Assembly: GCF_934636665.1 (NCBI RefSeq)
Contig: NZ_CAKUAT010000029.1
Coordinates: forward strand, 1-10,636
DNA length: 10,636 bases
Direction: 5' to 3'
Origin: an uncultured Senegalimassilia sp.
GTDB taxonomy: Bacteria > Actinomycetota > Coriobacteriia > Coriobacteriales > Eggerthellaceae
The notes under the pieces are model-generated. The model did no database searches. It was not told the origin of the DNA and worked only from the letters and a program-made list of their open reading frames with translations. The first letter of the stretch is position 1; every line of letters starts with the position of its first letter. Positions 7,404 to 10,636 of this stretch are shown piece after piece. A program made the translations under genes and the position numbers.

Positions 7404-7408
7404 TAACA

Positions 7409-9397
7409 GTGACAGATCTGTGGCCGCGGCTCGAGCCGCTGCTTGCCAGCGCCGAAAGACCGGCGCGTTACCTGAACCATGAGTTCGGCTGCGTGTACAA
7501 ACCCGAGGCGGACTTCCGCTTCTGTATGATGTATCCGGATACCTACGAGCTGGGGCAGGCCAATCAGGCCCTGCGCATCCTGGTGAATGTGGTGAACGCC
7601 GTGGACGGCATGGTGGCCGAGCGCGCCTTCCTGCCGGCGGCGGAGTTCTGCGACACCATGCGCGCCGAGGGCTTGCCGCTGTTCTCCATCGAAAGCTGCG
7701 CGCCCGTGGCCGAGTTCGATGCGCTCGGCGTCACGCTGTCCCATGAGCTGGTGGCCACGAACGTGCTCGAGGCGCTTGACCTGGCGGGCATCCCGCTGCA
7801 CGCGCAGGACCGCGGCGAGGACGACCTGTTCGTCATCGGCGGCGGCCCGTGCTCGTTCAACCCCGAGCCCTATGCGCCGTTCTTCGACATCTTCAGCATC
7901 GGCGAGGGCGAGGAGGCGCTGCCCGAGTGCCTGCAGGCTATCCGACGCCTGCGCGCAGAAGGGGCGTGCCGCGCCGATATCCTGCGCGCCATCGCGCGCA
8001 TGGACGGCTTCTACGTGCCCAACCTGTATCGCTGGCGCGAGGAGGAGCAGGCGCAGCAGGCCGGCAGCTGGATCGAGCCGGTCGAGGAGGGCCTGCCCAC
8101 GCACATCCAGAAGCGCGTGTTCGAAGGGTTCGCGGAAAGCCCGGGTTGGGAGCCGTGCATCGTGCCGTTCACCGAGGTGGTGCAGGACCGCTTGAACGTC
8201 GAGGTGCTGCGCGGGTGCGCCCGCGGCTGCCGCTTCTGCCAGGCGGGCATGATGTACCGCCCCGTGCGCGAGCGCTCCGCCGACAACATCGTGAACTCGG
8301 TGGTGTGCGGCCTGGCGCAAACCGGCTACGACGAGGTCAGCCTCACGTCGCTGTCCTCCACCGACCACTCGCAGATCGCCGATGTCCTCACGCGTCTGAA
8401 CAAGCAGTTCCAGGGCAAGGGCGTGCGCATCTCCGTGCCTTCCCAGCGCCTTGACAGCTTCGGCGTGGACATGGCGGGTTTGGTGGCCGGCCAGAAGAAG
8501 GGCGGCTTGACGTTCGCCCCCGAGGCCGGCACGCAGCGTTTGCGCGACGTCATCAACAAGCAGGTGACCGAGGACGACCTGTTCGGCGCCGTGGACGCGG
8601 CCTTCGGTGCCGGTTGGCGCCGCTGCAAGCTGTACTTCATGATCGGCCTGCCCACCGAAACCGATGACGACATCAAGGGCATTGCCAGCTTGGTGCAGCG
8701 CGCCTACGATAGGGCGAAGAAGGCCGTGCCGGTCGAGCAGCGCGGCAACATCCGCATGTCGGTGTCCTGCGCGCTGTTCGTGCCGAAGGCCCAGACGCCC
8801 TTCCAGTGGGACGGCCAGATCGCCCCGGAAGAGGCTCTGCGCCGCGTGTCGCTTCTGCGCCGCAGCGTGAAGTACCGCGCCATCGATGTGCACTGGCACG
8901 ACCCGTCCACTAGCTTCGTCGAGGCCGTCATGAGCCGCGGCGGGCGCGCTGCCGCCGCCTGGGTGGAGTCGGCATGGCGTCACGGCGCGCGCTTCGACGC
9001 CTGGACCGAGCACTTCAATGAGCAGGCTTGGCGCGATGCCGCCGTCGAGGTGGGTCTCGACCCCGCCGCCGTGGCGCAGACGTCCTATGACACCAGCTAC
9101 GTCATGCCCTGGGAGCATATCTCCACGGGCGTGTCCACGCGCTTTCTGGCGCATGAGCGCAAGAAGGCCGCGGCTGAGAAGACCACGCCGGACTGTACCT
9201 TCGAGCGCTGCGCCGCATGCGGTGCATGCCCGGGCCTGGGCATCGACAACCAGCTGGCGCAGCCGCGTATCGCCGGCGGATCGAACGCCCGCCCGCAACA
9301 GGCCGGCGAAGAGGGTGCAGCTGCGGCCGTAGCCGCCGAGCAGGCCGCAAGCGGTCAGCCCGCCGCCGCCCCGCAGACCGCCGAGGAAAGGGAGTAG
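7409..9397 (+). CDS. radical-SAM protein, TIGR03960-like
   Basis: This 662-residue protein belongs to a conserved uncharacterised radical-SAM family whose members are often adjacent or fused to a DUF2344 partner. The N-terminal part has PARYLNHEFG (18-27), an alpha/beta region with VTLSHELVATNVLEALDLAG, and VIGGGPCSFNPEP starting at 142 followed by DIFSIGEGEEA, similar to a cobalamin-binding-type fold. The radical-SAM cluster is C270-x3-C274-x2-C277 in RGCARGCRFCQAG, which would hold a 4Fe-4S cluster that cleaves S-adenosylmethionine. A second cluster, C596-x4-C601-x2-C604-x2-C607, may bind another metal centre. The last ~50 residues are a low-complexity Ala/Gln/Glu tail. The substrate is unknown; genomic links to RNase G and ribosomal-protein genes in other bacteria hint at RNA, but those genes are not in this window. 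It precedes the DUF2344 gene by one base. Confidence 0.88.
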   Translation: MTDLWPRLEPLLASAERPARYLNHEFGCVYKPEADFRFCMMYPDTYELGQANQALRILVNVVNAVDGMVAERAFLPAAEFCDTMRAEGLPLFSIESCAPVAEFDALGVTLSHELVATNVLEALDLAGIPLHAQDRGEDDLFVIGGGPCSFNPEPYAPFFDIFSIGEGEEALPECLQAIRRLRAEGACRADILRAIARMDGFYVPNLYRWREEEQAQQAGSWIEPVEEGLPTHIQKRVFEGFAESPGWEPCIVPFTEVVQDRLNVEVLRGCARGCRFCQAGMMYRPVRERSADNIVNSVVCGLAQTGYDEVSLTSLSSTDHSQIADVLTRLNKQFQGKGVRISVPSQRLDSFGVDMAGLVAGQKKGGLTFAPEAGTQRLRDVINKQVTEDDLFGAVDAAFGAGWRRCKLYFMIGLPTETDDDIKGIASLVQRAYDRAKKAVPVEQRGNIRMSVSCALFVPKAQTPFQWDGQIAPEEALRRVSLLRRSVKYRAIDVHWHDPSTSFVEAVMSRGGRAAAAWVESAWRHGARFDAWTEHFNEQAWRDAAVEVGLDPAAVAQTSYDTSYVMPWEHISTGVSTRFLAHERKKAAAEKTTPDCTFERCAACGACPGLGIDNQLAQPRIAGGSNARPQQAGEEGAAAAVAAEQAASGQPAAAPQTAEERE

Positions 9398-9398
9398 C

Positions 9399-10109
9399 AT
9401 GGCCGAGCAGCAAACGTTCCGCATGCGCATCACGTTCGCCAAGCAGGGCCGCCTGGCTTTGCTGTCGCACCTTGAGGTCGCGCGCGCCATCGAGCGCGCC
9501 GTGCGCCGCGCCCAGCTTCCCTTCGCCGTGTCGCAGGGCTTCAGCCCGCACATGAAGATCGCGTTCGGCGCCGCGCTGCCCGTGGGCGTGGGCGGCACGC
9601 ACGAGATGGTCGACCTGCAGCTATTGCGCTACGTACGTCCCGAGGAAGCGCTGCTCGCCCTGCAGAAGGAGAGCGTCCCCGACCTTATGGTGAAGGAATG
9701 CGTCTACATCGAGCCGAAGGCGCCTGCGGCCTCGGCGGCGTTCCCGCTGAGCACGTATCGTGCGCTGCTGTCGGCCGCGCCGGCGCAGCTGCCGGTGCCC
9801 GCGCAGGTGCATATCATCCGCAAGAAGAAGGAGAAGGTGCTCGATGTCGCCGACTTCCTGGTGGGGGAGATGCTCCTCGAGGGGGCTTCGCTGACGTTCA
9901 CCTTGGAGCAGAAGCCCACGGGCAGCCTTCGCCCCGACAAGCTGCTGGCCGCGTGCCTTGATCAGGTGAACGTGCCCGATGACCAGGAGCAGGAGGTTCC
10001 GTTGGCGTTTCTGGTAGACAACGCCTGGACGCAATCCATCGAGCCGCCTGCCGATGACCAGCCGCTACGCGTGCTGTCCATGACGCGCATCGATCAGCGG
10101 GCGAAATAG
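9399..10109 (+). CDS. DUF2344 / TIGR03936-like radical-SAM-associated protein
   Basis: This 236-residue protein is the usual partner of TIGR03960-type radical-SAM enzymes; its biochemical role is not known. Family features visible are FAKQGRLALLSHLEVARAI (13-31), the basic RAVRRA (33-38), PFAVSQGFSPHMK (41-53) and GVGGTHEMVD (63-72). The length is typical for the stand-alone form. The ATG lies one base after the radical-SAM stop and follows AAAGGGAG (9387-9394), so translation is almost certainly coupled and the two products probably act together. It is the last gene of the operon; a strong hairpin follows 28 bases after the stop. Confidence 0.87.
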   Translation: MAEQQTFRMRITFAKQGRLALLSHLEVARAIERAVRRAQLPFAVSQGFSPHMKIAFGAALPVGVGGTHEMVDLQLLRYVRPEEALLALQKESVPDLMVKECVYIEPKAPAASAAFPLSTYRALLSAAPAQLPVPAQVHIIRKKKEKVLDVADFLVGEMLLEGASLTFTLEQKPTGSLRPDKLLAACLDQVNVPDDQEQEVPLAFLVDNAWTQSIEPPADDQPLRVLSMTRIDQRAK

Positions 10110-10133
10110 GCTGAATAAACGACGAACGCCCTT

Positions 10134-10177
10134 GAGTCGCCTCCCATTTCTTGTGCATTGCGGGATGGGAGGCGCTC
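10134..10177 (+). terminator. probable operon-end hairpin
   Basis: CGCCTCCCAT (10138-10147) pairs perfectly with ATGGGAGGCG (10165-10174), and the outer GAG (10134-10136) and CTC (10175-10177) can extend the stem past a single bulged T. The loop is 17 bases. It follows the DUF2344 stop closely and precedes a gene-free stretch. The downstream sequence CTCTTGTGCGTATTG has only a poor T-run, so termination may be Rho-assisted or the hairpin may instead protect the 3' end. Confidence 0.55.
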
Positions 10178-10218
10178 TTGTGCGTATTGCCATGATGAGG
10201 GTCGGGCACGCGTCGATG

Positions 10219-10314
10219 CTAGGGCGGCCGACGCTAGGGCAGTAGCTGGGAGGCTGATCGATGGCGCTAGGATAGCTGCCGATAGGGCGGTCGCCGAGAG
10301 GCTGTTCGATTTTC
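10219..10314. repeat. degenerate 48-bp tandem duplication
   Basis: Two adjacent 48-base units, 10219-10266 and 10267-10314, match at 33 of 48 positions when aligned without gaps, and 33 of the first 44. Each unit contains two CTAGG/ATAGG-type cores spaced 15 bases apart (10219, 10234, 10267, 10282) and a shared GAGGCTG-TCGAT segment. It is non-coding as far as I can tell; origin and function are unknown. Confidence 0.55.
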
Positions 10315-10410
10315 TGCCTGAGTTCGGCTTCCCTACGCGGGTCCGAATCCGCTACGACGTGTCGTTCCGGGTTGAAAACCGCCGGACAGCCAATTTTTTG
10401 AAAATAGTAC

Positions 10411-10439
10411 TTGCATCGAATCGCTAACTGCTGTATTGT
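10411..10439 (+). promoter_or_regulatory. promoter for the tandem tRNA-Asp genes
   Basis: TTGCAT (10411-10416) and TATTGT (10434-10439) are spaced 17 bases apart, a good match to a housekeeping sigma-70-type promoter. The preceding 10392-10409 is A/T-rich with a T6 run, like an UP element, and stands out in this high-GC region. Initiation near 10446 would put the first tRNA about a dozen bases downstream. Confidence 0.7.
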
Positions 10440-10457
10440 ACTTTCTCGCAGCTGAAC

Positions 10458-10534
<77 letters not shown>

Positions 10535-10560
10535 TCTTTTTCAGCAGCGCATGCACCAGT

Positions 10561-10636
<76 letters not shown>

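Larger units (their letters stand above)
10110..10457. other. intergenic region between operon and tRNA genes
   Basis: This 348-base stretch contains the operon-end hairpin, a degenerate 48-bp duplication, a T-arm-like fragment (GCGGGTCCGAATCCGC, about 10337-10352) and the tRNA promoter. An 89-codon frame starting at TTG 10158 crosses most of it, but it begins in the loop of the hairpin, has no ribosome site and uses AGG for many arginines where neighbouring genes use CGC, so I do not call it a gene. Confidence 0.6.

Noticed and set aside
7289..7408. Upstream ATG for the radical-SAM gene
   Set aside because: It lies inside the preceding gene without a ribosome site; GTG 7409 has GAGGGGG at five bases and gives the family N-terminus.
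6989..9598. 869-codon open frame on the minus strand
   Set aside because: It is wholly antisense to the DUF697-like, radical-SAM and DUF2344 genes. Long antisense frames arise from strong GC3 bias, and its Arg/Gly/Ala/His-rich product shows no recognisable domain.
10330..10352. Possible tRNA pseudogene (GGTCCGAATCC resembles a T loop)
   Set aside because: The T stem pairs only four bases with an eight-base loop, and no anticodon or D arm could be drawn upstream.
10158..10427. 89-codon frame containing two similar 16-residue repeats
   Set aside because: It starts at TTG in the loop of the operon-end hairpin, lacks a ribosome site, uses many AGG codons unlike neighbours, and runs through the tRNA promoter.

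Overview
The window is high-GC bacterial DNA carrying one long plus-strand operon (253-10109) followed by two tandem tRNA-Asp genes. The order mreB-mreC-mreD-PBP2-rodA, then a DUF697-like protein, then the radical-SAM (TIGR03960-like) plus DUF2344 (TIGR03936-like) pair, together with strong GC3 bias, suggests an actinobacterium of class Coriobacteriia, most likely an Eggerthellaceae member. That placement is inferred from gene order and protein character; no search was run.

Layout. Bases 1-252 are an upstream flank with a GC-rich hairpin at 20-38 and a probable mreB promoter (extended -10 at 205-213) lying among short inverted repeats. From 253 to 6246 are the five core genes of the Rod complex (elongasome): MreB filament, MreC scaffold, MreD membrane partner, PBP2 transpeptidase and RodA SEDS glycosyltransferase. 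Next, 6262-7386 encodes an uncharacterised protein with a DUF697-like C-terminal half and an N-terminal alpha/beta region without a P-loop. Genes 7409-9397 and 9399-10109 encode the uncharacterised radical-SAM enzyme and its DUF2344 partner. Gaps between genes are 1-22 bases and I see no convincing plus-strand terminator between them, so co-transcription is likely. A 10-bp-stem hairpin at 10138-10174 is the probable end of the operon. The 348 bases between the last CDS and the first tRNA hold this hairpin, a degenerate 48-bp tandem duplication and a good sigma-70-type promoter with an A/T-rich upstream element. The two tRNA-Asp(GTC) genes are identical; the first encodes its CCA and the second is cut at the last base of CCA by the window edge.

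How it works together. MreB, MreC and MreD position RodA and PBP2, which polymerise and crosslink peptidoglycan for lateral wall growth. The unusual points are an extra N-terminal membrane segment in PBP2, a long Ser-rich extracytoplasmic tail on MreC, a perfect hairpin just inside mreC, and three genes of unknown function locked into the elongasome operon. The best candidates for undescribed biology are the DUF697-like protein and the radical-SAM/DUF2344 pair.
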